A DNA stretch of 64,000 nt from Cellulophaga sp. RHA19. GTDB lineage: Bacteria > Bacteroidota > Bacteroidia > Flavobacteriales > Flavobacteriaceae. Of the stretch, positions 26,948 through 36,498 are shown piece by piece. The notes beneath the pieces were generated by a model. The model made no database searches and was not told where the DNA came from. It saw only the letters and a list, made by a program, of their open reading frames with translations. Position numbers and translations under genes: made by a program. Within the stretch, counting starts at the first letter, position 1. Each line of letters opens with the position of its first letter. The stretch spans positions 1,933,001-1,997,000 of the forward strand of contig NZ_PHUL01000001.1 of NCBI RefSeq assembly GCF_002813425.1, written 5' to 3'.

Positions 26948-26967
26948 AATTTTTGTAGTAATATTTG
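26948..26967 (+). promoter_or_regulatory. Candidate -7 elements for the symporter operon
   Basis: AATTTTTG (26948-26955) and AATATTTG (26960-26967) each match 7 of 8 to TAnnTTTG, 30-50 bp before the symporter start. Operator O2 would overlap the matching -33 region, consistent with repression. No CATATG pair is present. Confidence 0.4.
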
Positions 26968-26999
26968 TCATAAATTGACATTCAACTTTAATTTTTTTT

Positions 27000-28646
27000 A
27001 TGGGAATTACAGACGTATCTGTCATATTTATATTTGTCTTGTTAATTTTTATCTGCGGAATGAGTTTTTCTAAAACAGGTAAAAATATGAAGTCTTATTT
27101 TTCTGCAGGCGGTGCTTTACCTTGGTGGATGAGTGGCTTGTCTTTATTTATGAGTTTCTTTTCTGCGGGTACATTTGTTGTATGGGGAGCCATAGCATAT
27201 AGTAGTGGTTGGGTAGCAATTTCTATACAGTGGACAATGTGTATATCTGGTTTAATAATAGGTTTTGTTATAGCACCAAAATGGCAAAAAACAAAAGCTA
27301 TAACTGCAGCACAGTTTATTACAGACAGGTTAGGTTATAAAACACAACGTACATACACTTACTTGTTTTTACTAATATCTATTTTTACAATGGGAGCTTT
27401 TTTATACCCTGTTGCTAAAATTGTAGAAGTTTCTACAGGAACACCCATAGTAGCCAGTATTGTAGGTTTAGGTATTTTAATTTTAATATACACCACCGTG
27501 GGTGGTTTATGGGCGGTAATAGTTACAGATGTGTTGCAGTTTGTGGTTTTAACGGCAGTTGTACTAATTGTTGTACCTCTTTCTTTTGATAAAATAGGAG
27601 GTATAGATGCTTTTATATCTAAAGCTCCTGATACTTTTTTTCAGTTTGTTAACACTGAGTACTCTCCGTTGTTTTTAGTAGCGTTTGGATTGTATAATTT
27701 GTTTTTTATAGCAGGTAACTGGGCTTATGTTCAGCGCTATACAAGTGTTTCTACTCCTAAAGACGCAAAAAAAGTAGGTTGGTTATTTGGCGTTTTATAT
27801 GCTGTTTGTCCGTTAATTTGGATGTTGCCGCCTATGGTTTACCGCGTGTTAAACCCTAATTTAAATGGTTTAGAAAATGAAGGTGCTTATTTGCTAATGT
27901 GCAAAGAAGTTTTGCCAGTAGGTATGTTAGGGTTAATGTTAGGGGGAATGATTTTTGCAACATCTAGTTCTGTAAACACAACCTTAAATATATCTGCAGG
28001 AGTATTAACTAATGATATTTACAAGCATTTTAAACCTAATACACCAGAGCGTAAATTAGTAAAAATTGGTAAGTTGGCTACAGTTTTACTTGGGGTCATT
28101 ACTATAATTATAGCCTTGATGGTTCCGTATTTTGGAGGTATTGTAGAGGTAGTTATGTCTTTAGCCGCTCTAACGGGAGGTGCTATGTTTTTACCTCCTA
28201 TTTGGGCTTTGTTCTCAAAAAATCAAACAGGGTTTACTGTTTTATCTGTTACAATAATTTCACTTTTTATAAATGTATTTTTCAAGTTTTTTTCACCCTT
28301 ATTATTCAATTTAAAATTAGACAGAGCATTAGAAATGCTACTAGGTGTTGCCGTACCAATAATTTTATTAATTGCATATGAAATATACTTTATGTTAAAA
28401 CCTGTAGAAAATTTAAAATACCAAGAATATAAAGCTTTAATAGAATTAAAAACTACCACAGAAACAGATAGTACAAGTACTCAAAATAAAAAAGGAGCTC
28501 GTGTAATAGGTATAGGAATTGCTTTAACAGGCTTAATTATTTTAACCTTATCGTTTTTAGCAGCAACAGGAGCTTTTTTTGTTGGTACAATTGGACTTTT
28601 GGTTGGTATTCTTGGAATTTTAATTATTTATAAAAATCTTAAATAG
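27000..28646 (+). CDS. Sodium:solute symporter (SSS family), probable sugar importer
   Basis: A 548-residue inner-membrane protein with about 13-14 hydrophobic helices. The SSS fold is visible from the N-terminal helix (VSVIFIFVLLIFICGMSFS), the loop MKSYFSAGGALPWWMSGLSLFMSFFSAGTF near residues 30-60, and GNWAYVQRYTSVSTPKDAKK near 240. It heads a plus-strand operon under the LacI operators. This block has no SusCD pair, so the symporter probably brings a mono- or disaccharide from the periplasm into the cytoplasm, where the FAD enzyme 11 bp downstream (no signal peptide) would meet it. Substrate unknown; D-galactose, anhydro-L-galactose or a derivative are candidates. Confidence 0.9.
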   Translation: MGITDVSVIFIFVLLIFICGMSFSKTGKNMKSYFSAGGALPWWMSGLSLFMSFFSAGTFVVWGAIAYSSGWVAISIQWTMCISGLIIGFVIAPKWQKTKAITAAQFITDRLGYKTQRTYTYLFLLISIFTMGAFLYPVAKIVEVSTGTPIVASIVGLGILILIYTTVGGLWAVIVTDVLQFVVLTAVVLIVVPLSFDKIGGIDAFISKAPDTFFQFVNTEYSPLFLVAFGLYNLFFIAGNWAYVQRYTSVSTPKDAKKVGWLFGVLYAVCPLIWMLPPMVYRVLNPNLNGLENEGAYLLMCKEVLPVGMLGLMLGGMIFATSSSVNTTLNISAGVLTNDIYKHFKPNTPERKLVKIGKLATVLLGVITIIIALMVPYFGGIVEVVMSLAALTGGAMFLPPIWALFSKNQTGFTVLSVTIISLFINVFFKFFSPLLFNLKLDRALEMLLGVAVPIILLIAYEIYFMLKPVENLKYQEYKALIELKTTTETDSTSTQNKKGARVIGIGIALTGLIILTLSFLAATGAFFVGTIGLLVGILGILIIYKNLK

Positions 28647-28657
28647 TAGTATTTGTT

Positions 28658-30937
28658 ATGTTGGTAGAAAATTATAGTCCGCAAAAAAGAGACAATAAAA
28701 CTATTAAGCTAAATACAGATTTTGTTATAGTTGGTGGAGGTATAGCTGGTGTTTGCGCTGCAATTACAGCAGCAAGGCAAGGAACTAAAACAATATTAGT
28801 ACAAGACAGGCCTGTTTTGGGAGGTAATGCCTCATCAGAAATTAGACTTTGGATTTTAGGTGCAACTTCTCATATGGGTAATAACAACAGATGGGCAAGA
28901 GAAGGTGGAGTTATAGATGAAATTCTTGTTGAGAATTTATACAGAAATAAAGAAGGTAATGCTGTTATTTTTGATACCATTTTACTAGAAAAAGTACTAG
29001 TTGAAGATAATATTACGCTTTTATTAAATACCAGCATTTATGACATTAAAAAGTTAAACGAAAAAAAAATAGATAGTGTAATAGGATTTTGTAGTCAAAA
29101 CTCAATAACATATATAATTGGTGCGCCTTTATTTTGTGATGCATCCGGTGACGGTATTGTTGCTTTTAAAGCAGGTGCACCATTTAGAATGGGAGCAGAA
29201 ACCAAAGAAGAATTTGGAGAATTATTTGCGCCAGACACTTCTTATGGGGAGTTATTAGGACACTCAATGTACTTTTATAGTAAGCAAGAAAATTTCCCTG
29301 TAACTTATAAACCACCAGCTTTTGCATTAAAAGACATTACAGAAATTCCAAGGTATAAAGCAATAGGTAAAGATGATAAAGGTTGTCGTTTTTGGTGGTT
29401 TGAGTATGGAGGAAGAAAAGATACAATTTATGACACAGAGGAAATAAAATATGAACTTTGGAAAGTAATATATGGTGTTTGGGATTTTATTAAAAATTCG
29501 GGTGAGTTTGATGGTGTAGAAAACCATACATTAGAATGGGTAGGGACTGTACCTGGCAAACGAGAAAGTCGTCGTTTTAAAGGTATGTATATGCTAAAAC
29601 AGCAAGATGTAATACAACAAAAAACGTTTTATGATGCTATTGCTTTTGGTGGTTGGGCAATAGATTTGCATCCAGCAGATGGTATTTACAGTAAATTATC
29701 TGGTTGTACACAATGGCACTCTAAGGGTATTTATCAAATTCCGTATCGTTCTTTTATTGGTAATGAAATTGAAAATCTTTTTTTTGCAGGCAGAATAATT
29801 AGTGCTAGTCACGTTGCTTTTGGTTCTACACGTGTAATGGCAACAACAGGTTTTTGTGCACAAGCAGTAGGTATGGCAGCGCATATGTGTGTTACTAACA
29901 ATATACTTCCTAAACATATTTTAGAAGATAATTATTTAAAAGTACTACAGAATAAATTAAATATTGCCGGACAAAGTATACCTAATATTCCACTAGAAAA
30001 GAACAGTAATTTAGTAAACTCTGCAAAAGTAACAGCTTCATCTGTATTAGAATTAAACACTATTTTGTTTGATGGTGAATGGTTAAGTTTAAAAACAGCA
30101 GCAGCACAATTATTGCCTTTACAAGCAAATACAGCTTATGAGTTTGTTGTAGAAGTAAATGCAAAAGAAGATACAGTTTTAGAAGTACAACTTCGTTCAT
30201 CAGAAAATATAAAAAATTATACTCCAGATTTAATTTTAGAAACGCATAAATTTCAGCTTAAAAAAGGGGAACAAAAAGTAACAATTTCTTTCAAATCTAC
30301 TTTTAAAGTAAATCAATATGCATTTGTAACTTTTTTAAAGAATGATAAAATAAGTCTAAAGAATAGTAACAAAAGATTTACGGGCGTACTATCTGTTTTT
30401 AATGGTACAAATAAAGCAGTTTCTAATACGGGTAAGCAAACACCACCATTAGATTTAGGTGTAGATACGTTTGAGTTTTGGATACCTCAGCGTAGACCAG
30501 AGGGTAAAAATATAGCAATGACAATTTCCCCAGCTATTAAGGCTTTTAATGTAGAAAATTGCAGTAATGGTTACGTTAGGCCTTGGGGAGGTACGAATGC
30601 TTGGGTTGCTAGTTTAAAAGACAACAAACCTACAATAAACATTAATTGGGGTAAAGAGGTAGAGATTAAAGAAATTAAGCTCTTTTTTGATACAGATTAT
30701 GATCATCCAATGGAGTCTACATTAATGGGGCACCCAGAAGATGTAATTCCTTTTTGTGTACGTAATTATAAAATTAAAGATCAAAATGGTAAAGTGTTGG
30801 CAGATAAAAAAAATAACTATCAAACCATAAATTCCATACACTTTAAAAGTCCTATAAAAATAACAGAATTAGTAATAGAAGTAATGCATCCTTCTAAAGA
30901 TGTACCAGCTTCAATATTTGAAATTTTATGTATGTAA
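28658..30937 (+). CDS. FAD-dependent oxidoreductase with C-terminal beta-sandwich, no signal peptide
   Basis: A 759-residue protein with a Rossmann dinucleotide motif near residue 25 (FVIVGGGIAGVCAAITAA) and the FAD_oxidored hallmark VLGGNASSEIR near residue 55. A second FAD contact region, GEIENLFFAGR-like (IGNEIENLFFAGR), lies near residue 370. The last 200 residues look like a galactose-binding-like beta-sandwich (NINWGKEVEIKEIKLFFDTDYDH). It starts without a signal peptide and would be cytoplasmic, unlike almost all hydrolases here. The downstream GH2 gene overlaps its end by 10 bp, so the two are translationally coupled. The family occurs in carbohydrate loci, but its reaction is not settled; oxidation of a sugar hydroxyl is inferred. 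Confidence 0.8.
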   Translation: MLVENYSPQKRDNKTIKLNTDFVIVGGGIAGVCAAITAARQGTKTILVQDRPVLGGNASSEIRLWILGATSHMGNNNRWAREGGVIDEILVENLYRNKEGNAVIFDTILLEKVLVEDNITLLLNTSIYDIKKLNEKKIDSVIGFCSQNSITYIIGAPLFCDASGDGIVAFKAGAPFRMGAETKEEFGELFAPDTSYGELLGHSMYFYSKQENFPVTYKPPAFALKDITEIPRYKAIGKDDKGCRFWWFEYGGRKDTIYDTEEIKYELWKVIYGVWDFIKNSGEFDGVENHTLEWVGTVPGKRESRRFKGMYMLKQQDVIQQKTFYDAIAFGGWAIDLHPADGIYSKLSGCTQWHSKGIYQIPYRSFIGNEIENLFFAGRIISASHVAFGSTRVMATTGFCAQAVGMAAHMCVTNNILPKHILEDNYLKVLQNKLNIAGQSIPNIPLEKNSNLVNSAKVTASSVLELNTILFDGEWLSLKTAAAQLLPLQANTAYEFVVEVNAKEDTVLEVQLRSSENIKNYTPDLILETHKFQLKKGEQKVTISFKSTFKVNQYAFVTFLKNDKISLKNSNKRFTGVLSVFNGTNKAVSNTGKQTPPLDLGVDTFEFWIPQRRPEGKNIAMTISPAIKAFNVENCSNGYVRPWGGTNAWVASLKDNKPTININWGKEVEIKEIKLFFDTDYDHPMESTLMGHPEDVIPFCVRNYKIKDQNGKVLADKKNNYQTINSIHFKSPIKITELVIEVMHPSKDVPASIFEILCM

Positions 30938-33900
30938 TTATAAAAAATAAGCTATTTATTATTGTGTTGTTGTTTATGGCTCTTGGGTTTTCTCAAGAAA
31001 AAATGAAGAATAACAAATCAGAACAAATAATGACTTTAAATGGCAACTGGAAGTTTAATGCTATTTATGGAGAAGGTTCTAATTACAATAACATAAAAGC
31101 CGGCAGTACAGATGTTATTGTAGACAATCTAAATGCCAATCAAATAAAAGTAAAAGGAAAATGGACAACTACTAATGTAGAAGAAAGAGGTTCTGGCTTT
31201 TATAAGGATAACTACTTAAAACATTTTTATAAGGATAATACAGATAAGTCTAGTGTAACTTACACTCCAAATTTACCCGCATCTGGTTATTATGAAGCAT
31301 TTGTGCGTTTTCCGTTTGCTAGCAATGTAAATACTAAAGTTAATATACAACACGCTAATGGTATAGATACACAGTATTTTAATCAGCGTAATCGTTGTGA
31401 CGAGTGGTTAAGCTTAGGTATTTTTACTTTTGAAAAAGACAAAGAAAATAGTGTAGAAATTACCTCAGATGTATATGGTGTATCAGTCTCAGCAGATGCT
31501 GTTCTTTTTAGGCCAGTATCTAAAGAAAAAATAATTAAAGCAGAGAAAGAAAAGAAAACTGTTTATTTAAATAATTATGATGATACAGATTGGTACAATT
31601 TAAAAGTACCAGGACATTACGGAATGATTAACGATTTTTCTAACTACACAGGAAAAGCTTGGTACAGAAAAACATTTACAACTCCTGATAAATGGACACT
31701 AGATAAAAACGAAAAAATTAGACTAAAGTTTGATGGTGTTTACCATATAGCAAAAGTGTACCTCAACGGTAAATTTATAGGAGAACACCAAGGAGGTTTT
31801 ACTCCGTTTGAAATAGATGTTACTAAAAATATAGAGCTAAACAAACCTAACGTTTTAGCTGTAGAAACAAATAATAATGCATTAGTTGGTGCTACCTGGA
31901 ACTGGGGTGGTATTATTAGAGATGTTACTTTGGTAAAAAATAATGATGTACGTATTACACATAATTATATACATGCAGATCCAGATTTAGAAAAAGGAAC
32001 AGCAAGTTTAGAGTTAAAAATTAGAATAGAAAATAGTGGTGCTGTAGATAAAGTTTTAGATTTTAAAACCAACATATATAGAGATAAACAACTGCAAGAA
32101 ATAACAAAAAAAGTAACCGTTAAAGCAAACTCTACTAAGGAACTAGTTTTAAAGAGTTCTTTAAAGGCTAAAGATGTTAAGCTTTGGCATTTTGATAGGC
32201 CTTACTTGTACAAAATGCAACATACTCTTTTAGATAATGGTATAAAAGTACATACTGTAAACGATAGGTTTGGTATTAGAAAAATAGAGTTAACAAATAA
32301 AAGCTTAATTCTAAACGGTGAAGCTGTACGTTTAGCTGGTTACAATAGGGTTAGTGATCATAGATATTGGGGATCGTCAGAACCACAAGAAATTATTAAC
32401 ACGGATGTAGATTTAATGAAAAATGCGGGTGCAAATTTTATGCGAATTATGCACGGAACGCAAAATAGAAAACTGATAGAACGTTGTGACGAAGAAGGAA
32501 TTTTATTGTTTGAAGAAGTTAACGTACGAGATTTAGATAATTCAGAATTTACAGCACCAAATTATCCATTAATAAAATCTTGGGTTAAGGAAATGGTAGA
32601 GAGAGATAGCAACAGCCCAAGTATAATAGGGTGGAGTGTAGGTAATGAGCTTACAGGTCACAATACTTATGCTACTATGATGATGAATTATGTGAGAGAG
32701 ATAGATGCTCACAGGTTGGTTACATGTGTTAGTAATACAGGGGCAAGAAAAGAGGCTAACCCTAATACAGATCCCAATACCAATACAGATCTAATTATGC
32801 ACAATCATTACTCTTTTCAAGGTACAGCACAGAGTGTTATTTCTACATTAAGAAGCAAATGGCCTAATAAGGCTATATTTTTATCTGAATACGGAGTAGA
32901 TAGATTAAAATCTACTTCTTTAGATGAAGATTTACCAAAAGCATCAGATTTAAATGATAATTTAAGAGGTAAAAATGAGTTTGTAATTGGTGCTTCATTA
33001 TGGACATATAACGATTATAGAAGTGGTTATATTGGTACTAGTGAAGAAGAAAACAGAACTTGGGGAATTGTAAATGCTTGGCGACAAAAGCGAAGATTCT
33101 ATACAAGAATGCAAAAAGAAAATAGTCCGGTTAAAGATATTAAAGTATCTTTTAATAAAACTAAGGTCGCTATAGTTATTCCAATAAAGGAAAGAAATAA
33201 CTACCCTAGTTTTACAATGGTAAATTATGATTTGGTATGGAATTTAAAAGATGCTAACGGAAAAATTATAAGTAGCGAGACTAAAAAATTACCTGTGTTG
33301 CAACCAGAAGATGCTGTTTGGGAAGGGCAAATAAAACTACCTAAAAGTATAAACAAAGCTGTGGTTATGCACATTGCTTTGGTAAGTAGTAATGGTTATA
33401 CCCGCTTTGAAAAAACGATAGCCTTGCAAAAACCAGAAAAACCAACTGTAACATCTATAGTAGCAGGTAAAAATAAAACAAGAGTATATTTTAATACAGT
33501 GGTTGCTGCAGAAGAATATTTTATTAGTTATAAAAATAGTAAAGGAGAAACTGTAAAAACAGAACCTACAATTGCTAATTTTATTGAGGTTAAAGATTTA
33601 CAATTACCTGTTATAAAAGCCAATCTAATAGCTGTAAATAGTTTAGGAGAAAGTTTGCCACAGAGCGTAGAGTTAAAAAACAACACTAAAAGTTTACCAC
33701 CTGTGGTTTGGCAAACTTTTATTAGAGATAATCATATAATAGTTGGGTATTCTGGTGAGTTGAATGATGAATCTTACACCGTACGTTACGGTGTTAGTAA
33801 AGATAAATTACTTCATAAAATTACAACATACACTAGAGGTATGATGACTATCCCAATTAAAAAGTTAGACACTTATTTTATTCAAATTAAAAGAAAAGAT

Positions 33901-33954
33901 AAAAACGGAGATAGTAATTGGTCACCAGTAATAACTGTGAAAAATAATTTATAA
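30928..33954 (+). CDS. GH2 beta-galactosidase-like enzyme with N-terminal golvesin-like domain
   Basis: A 1008-residue secreted protein (signal ends ALGFSQ). Between the first strand (TLNGNWKFNAIYGEG) and the GH2 sugar-binding domain there is an extra block of about 120 residues (SGYYEAFVRFPF near residue 125, LSLGIFTFEKDKENSVEI near 160) resembling golvesin/xanthan-lyase accessory domains. The GH2 core follows: sandwich (FDGVYHIAKVYLNGKFIGEHQGGFTPF), Ig-like domain, then a TIM barrel with acid/base Glu in WSVGNEL near 573 and nucleophile Glu in FLSEYG near 653. The tail (800-1008) has fibronectin-III-like folds. Both catalytic Glu are present, so it should be active. The ATG lies inside the end of the FAD gene, and the stop overlaps the next start (TAATG). 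Confidence 0.88.
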   Translation: MYVIIKNKLFIIVLLFMALGFSQEKMKNNKSEQIMTLNGNWKFNAIYGEGSNYNNIKAGSTDVIVDNLNANQIKVKGKWTTTNVEERGSGFYKDNYLKHFYKDNTDKSSVTYTPNLPASGYYEAFVRFPFASNVNTKVNIQHANGIDTQYFNQRNRCDEWLSLGIFTFEKDKENSVEITSDVYGVSVSADAVLFRPVSKEKIIKAEKEKKTVYLNNYDDTDWYNLKVPGHYGMINDFSNYTGKAWYRKTFTTPDKWTLDKNEKIRLKFDGVYHIAKVYLNGKFIGEHQGGFTPFEIDVTKNIELNKPNVLAVETNNNALVGATWNWGGIIRDVTLVKNNDVRITHNYIHADPDLEKGTASLELKIRIENSGAVDKVLDFKTNIYRDKQLQEITKKVTVKANSTKELVLKSSLKAKDVKLWHFDRPYLYKMQHTLLDNGIKVHTVNDRFGIRKIELTNKSLILNGEAVRLAGYNRVSDHRYWGSSEPQEIINTDVDLMKNAGANFMRIMHGTQNRKLIERCDEEGILLFEEVNVRDLDNSEFTAPNYPLIKSWVKEMVERDSNSPSIIGWSVGNELTGHNTYATMMMNYVREIDAHRLVTCVSNTGARKEANPNTDPNTNTDLIMHNHYSFQGTAQSVISTLRSKWPNKAIFLSEYGVDRLKSTSLDEDLPKASDLNDNLRGKNEFVIGASLWTYNDYRSGYIGTSEEENRTWGIVNAWRQKRRFYTRMQKENSPVKDIKVSFNKTKVAIVIPIKERNNYPSFTMVNYDLVWNLKDANGKIISSETKKLPVLQPEDAVWEGQIKLPKSINKAVVMHIALVSSNGYTRFEKTIALQKPEKPTVTSIVAGKNKTRVYFNTVVAAEEYFISYKNSKGETVKTEPTIANFIEVKDLQLPVIKANLIAVNSLGESLPQSVELKNNTKSLPPVVWQTFIRDNHIIVGYSGELNDESYTVRYGVSKDKLLHKITTYTRGMMTIPIKKLDTYFIQIKRKDKNGDSNWSPVITVKNNL

Positions 33955-35066
33955 TGAAAAGCACAGTAATAGCATTTTTTTTAGCCTTGCTAATTTTATC
34001 TTGTAAAGAAAAAATAGAGAAAAAAGAAGTCGTAAAAAAAATAGAAAATTTTAAAATTGAATTTGGCAAAGTATCAAAAAAATCAATTTTTAAAGAAGAA
34101 GGCAAAAGTGTTTGGGGAGGTAGTTTAATTAAAGGGGAAGACAATTTGTATCATATGTTTTACTCTAGATGGCCAAAAAATATAGGGTGGGAATGGGTAA
34201 ACTATTCAGAAATAGCCCACGCAACGTCACCATCTCCGTTTGGACCATTTACATTTAAAAACGTAGCCTTAGCAGATAGAGGAGTAGAGTTTTGGGATGG
34301 TGGTACCACGCATAACCCTACAATTATAAAAGTAGATACTAATTACTACTTATATTATATGGGTAATACAGGTGATAAAAAAATTGTTAGCAAACCAGGC
34401 AAACCTAAACTTAATTGGAAACATAGAAATAACCAAAGAATAGGTGTTGCAGTTGCTAAAAATTTAAACGGACCTTGGAAAAGATTAGATAAACCTGTTA
34501 TAGATATTACGCCCAACATAAATGCACATGATGCATTAATGACTTCTAACCCGTCTGTTTGTAAAATGCCAAACGGTAAAATTTTAATGGTATACAAAGC
34601 GGTAGGTAAAAAAAATAAATTGCCATCTGGCGGTCCGGTAGTACACTTGGTAGCTATAGGAGATACGCCAACAGGACCTTTTATAAAATATCCAGATCCT
34701 ATTTTTGTTTTTAAAGGAGAGCGTTTTCCGGCAGAAGATCCTTATATCTGGTACCAAGATGGCAAATACAGAGCTATTGTAAAAAGGTTTAAAACAGTAG
34801 ATAAAAAAAGAGTTTTTTCTTTAGTGCATTATGATTCTGAAGACGGAATAAAATGGGAGCAAGGCAAGTATTTTAATATATCTGATAGAACAGTTGTTTG
34901 GGAAGATGATACAGAAACAAAGTTTGATCATCTAGAGCGTCCTCAAGTATATTTAGAAAACGGAGAACCTTTAGCGCTGTTGTGTGCTGCAGATACTATA
35001 GATGTGAATAATGTGAGACACTCATTCAATATTCAAATTCCTTTAAAAATCTCAAAAGAGAAATAA
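33954..35066 (+). CDS. GH43/GH117-like five-bladed propeller lipoprotein, putative glycosidase
   Basis: A 370-residue lipoprotein (ALLILSCKEK). The chain shows the repeated DNLYHMFYSRW, TNYYLYYMGN, NGKILMVYKA and DGKYRAIVKRF blades of the GH43/GH32/GH117 propeller superfamily. Acidic residues in positions plausible for catalysis occur in GVEFWDGGTTHNP near residue 108, SNPSVCKMP near 203 and FPAEDPYIW near 260. It has no close match to the GH43 at 11850 (which has CBM6) or the two GH117s, so the exact family is left open. Its start overlaps the GH2 stop by one base, and a GH117 follows after 48 bp. Probably an exo-acting enzyme working with its neighbours. Confidence 0.7.
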   Translation: MKSTVIAFFLALLILSCKEKIEKKEVVKKIENFKIEFGKVSKKSIFKEEGKSVWGGSLIKGEDNLYHMFYSRWPKNIGWEWVNYSEIAHATSPSPFGPFTFKNVALADRGVEFWDGGTTHNPTIIKVDTNYYLYYMGNTGDKKIVSKPGKPKLNWKHRNNQRIGVAVAKNLNGPWKRLDKPVIDITPNINAHDALMTSNPSVCKMPNGKILMVYKAVGKKNKLPSGGPVVHLVAIGDTPTGPFIKYPDPIFVFKGERFPAEDPYIWYQDGKYRAIVKRFKTVDKKRVFSLVHYDSEDGIKWEQGKYFNISDRTVVWEDDTETKFDHLERPQVYLENGEPLALLCAADTIDVNNVRHSFNIQIPLKISKEK

Positions 35067-35114
35067 CTCTTTGTAAAAGAATACATATTTAAAATAATGT
35101 AAAGCAATTAAAAG

Positions 35115-36419
35115 ATGAATGGTACTTTATTAAAACAAATAGTAAAAACTAGTTTGTTTGTTTTTATGTTAGCTGCTTGCCAGTCACAAAAAAGCGAAAT
35201 AAAAGAAGAAGCTGTAGCAGAAATAAATGCAGAAGAAAATAGTTTAGGGTTTCCGTGGGATATTCCAAAAACAAAACCTAATAGGCCTTTAAGTAAAGCA
35301 ATGGAACGTCTTTATGATAATTACTTAACTCCTAGACCACAAGATAATGAGTTGTTCTCTAGTTTTAAATACACCAAACTAAAAGGCTTAGATTATAATG
35401 AAGGAGATGGAACCATTTCAAGACGTGATCCTTCAAAAATTATAAAAGAAAACGGAAAGTATTATGTGTGGTATACAAAAAGAGAAACTAAAGTACCACC
35501 TGTAGGTTTTAAAAATGCAGATAAAGCAACAGATGAAATTCCGTCTACAGATTGGGACTTATGTGATATTTGGTTTGCAACATCTGAAGATGGTTTTACT
35601 TGGCAAGAGCAAGGTATTGCTATAAAAAGGCCAAAAAAGCCAGCTGTAGGTTGGCGCTCTGTTGCCACTACCGATATTTTAAAATGGGAAGGTAAATATT
35701 ATTTATACTATCAATCATTTATGGAGGCTAGTGGTACAAAAGGTGATCATTGTCCTGTAGCGGTATCATACTCAGACTCACCTAATGGTCCTTGGACACC
35801 AGCAAACAAGATTATTATTCCTAACGGAGAACCAGGAACTTGGGATCAATTTTCAATTCATGATCCTTATCCACTTGTGTACAATAATAAAATTTATGTG
35901 TATTATAAATCAGCTTACGGAAACAGACCAGATTATTTAGTTGGTAACGGTTTAGCAATTGCAGATCATCCGCTAGGACCTTTTACAAAACACTCTCTAA
36001 ATCCTTTATTTAATTCAGGTCATGAAACAGCATTGTTTCCTTTTAAAGAAGGAATTGCAGCTTTGGTTATTCGTGATGGTAATGAAAACAATACCATTCA
36101 ATATGCAGTAGATGGTGTTAATTTTGATATTGCTTCGGTAACAAGTTTAATGCCAACTGCCGCAGGATCTTACGTAGCAGATGCCTTTAATAGCAACGGT
36201 AATGGTAGAGGTATTACTTGGGGGTTGTCGCATTTTACAAATATGGGTACAGCAAATAAATCATACAGTATTTTAGGTAGGTTTGATTGTGATTTAAGTT
36301 TAGATATTAACGATCCAAGTATGAAAAACACGCAACTGTGGCTAGATCCCGAAGTCTATTTCTCTCAAGGTTTAAATAGTAAACAACTGCAAAGAATAAA
36401 AGAACAAAATGCTAAGTAA
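35115..36419 (+). CDS. GH117 family enzyme, lipoprotein (second copy)
   Basis: A 434-residue GH117 anchored as a lipoprotein (FMLAACQSQ), unlike the secreted copy at 16321. It keeps the dimer arm (LSKAMERLYDNYLTPRPQDNEL), SRRDPSKII near residue 105, WDQFSIHDPYPLVY and SGHETALFPF near 300. The paralogues are similar throughout but belong to different regulons: this one ends the LacI-controlled operon, the other is in the GH28/GH16 operon. GH117 is split into groups of different specificity, so the two may take different oligosaccharides. It should release 3,6-anhydro-L-galactose or a relative from the non-reducing end. Confidence 0.9.
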   Translation: MNGTLLKQIVKTSLFVFMLAACQSQKSEIKEEAVAEINAEENSLGFPWDIPKTKPNRPLSKAMERLYDNYLTPRPQDNELFSSFKYTKLKGLDYNEGDGTISRRDPSKIIKENGKYYVWYTKRETKVPPVGFKNADKATDEIPSTDWDLCDIWFATSEDGFTWQEQGIAIKRPKKPAVGWRSVATTDILKWEGKYYLYYQSFMEASGTKGDHCPVAVSYSDSPNGPWTPANKIIIPNGEPGTWDQFSIHDPYPLVYNNKIYVYYKSAYGNRPDYLVGNGLAIADHPLGPFTKHSLNPLFNSGHETALFPFKEGIAALVIRDGNENNTIQYAVDGVNFDIASVTSLMPTAAGSYVADAFNSNGNGRGITWGLSHFTNMGTANKSYSILGRFDCDLSLDINDPSMKNTQLWLDPEVYFSQGLNSKQLQRIKEQNAK

Positions 36420-36465
36420 AACACTAAGCAAAATACCTTAATTGTTTATAAGCAGGTAATTAATA

Positions 36466-36497
36466 AAAAAAGCTTGAGAACCTTCTCAAGCTTTTTT
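36466..36497. terminator. Bidirectional terminator between GH117 and convergent sulfatase
   Basis: A near-perfect 15-bp stem (AAAAAGCTTGAGAA side with TTCTCAAGCTTTTT side) flanks CC, with A and T runs at either end. It closes the LacI-controlled operon and the minus-strand GH2-GH86-sulfatase operon. Confidence 0.93.
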
Positions 36498-36498
36498 A

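Noticed and set aside
35084..35089. CATATT upstream of the GH117 at 35115 as a twin-box promoter
   Set aside because: The -7 position would fall inside the gene and no partner box is found 21 bp upstream. The gene is better explained as part of the LacI operon.
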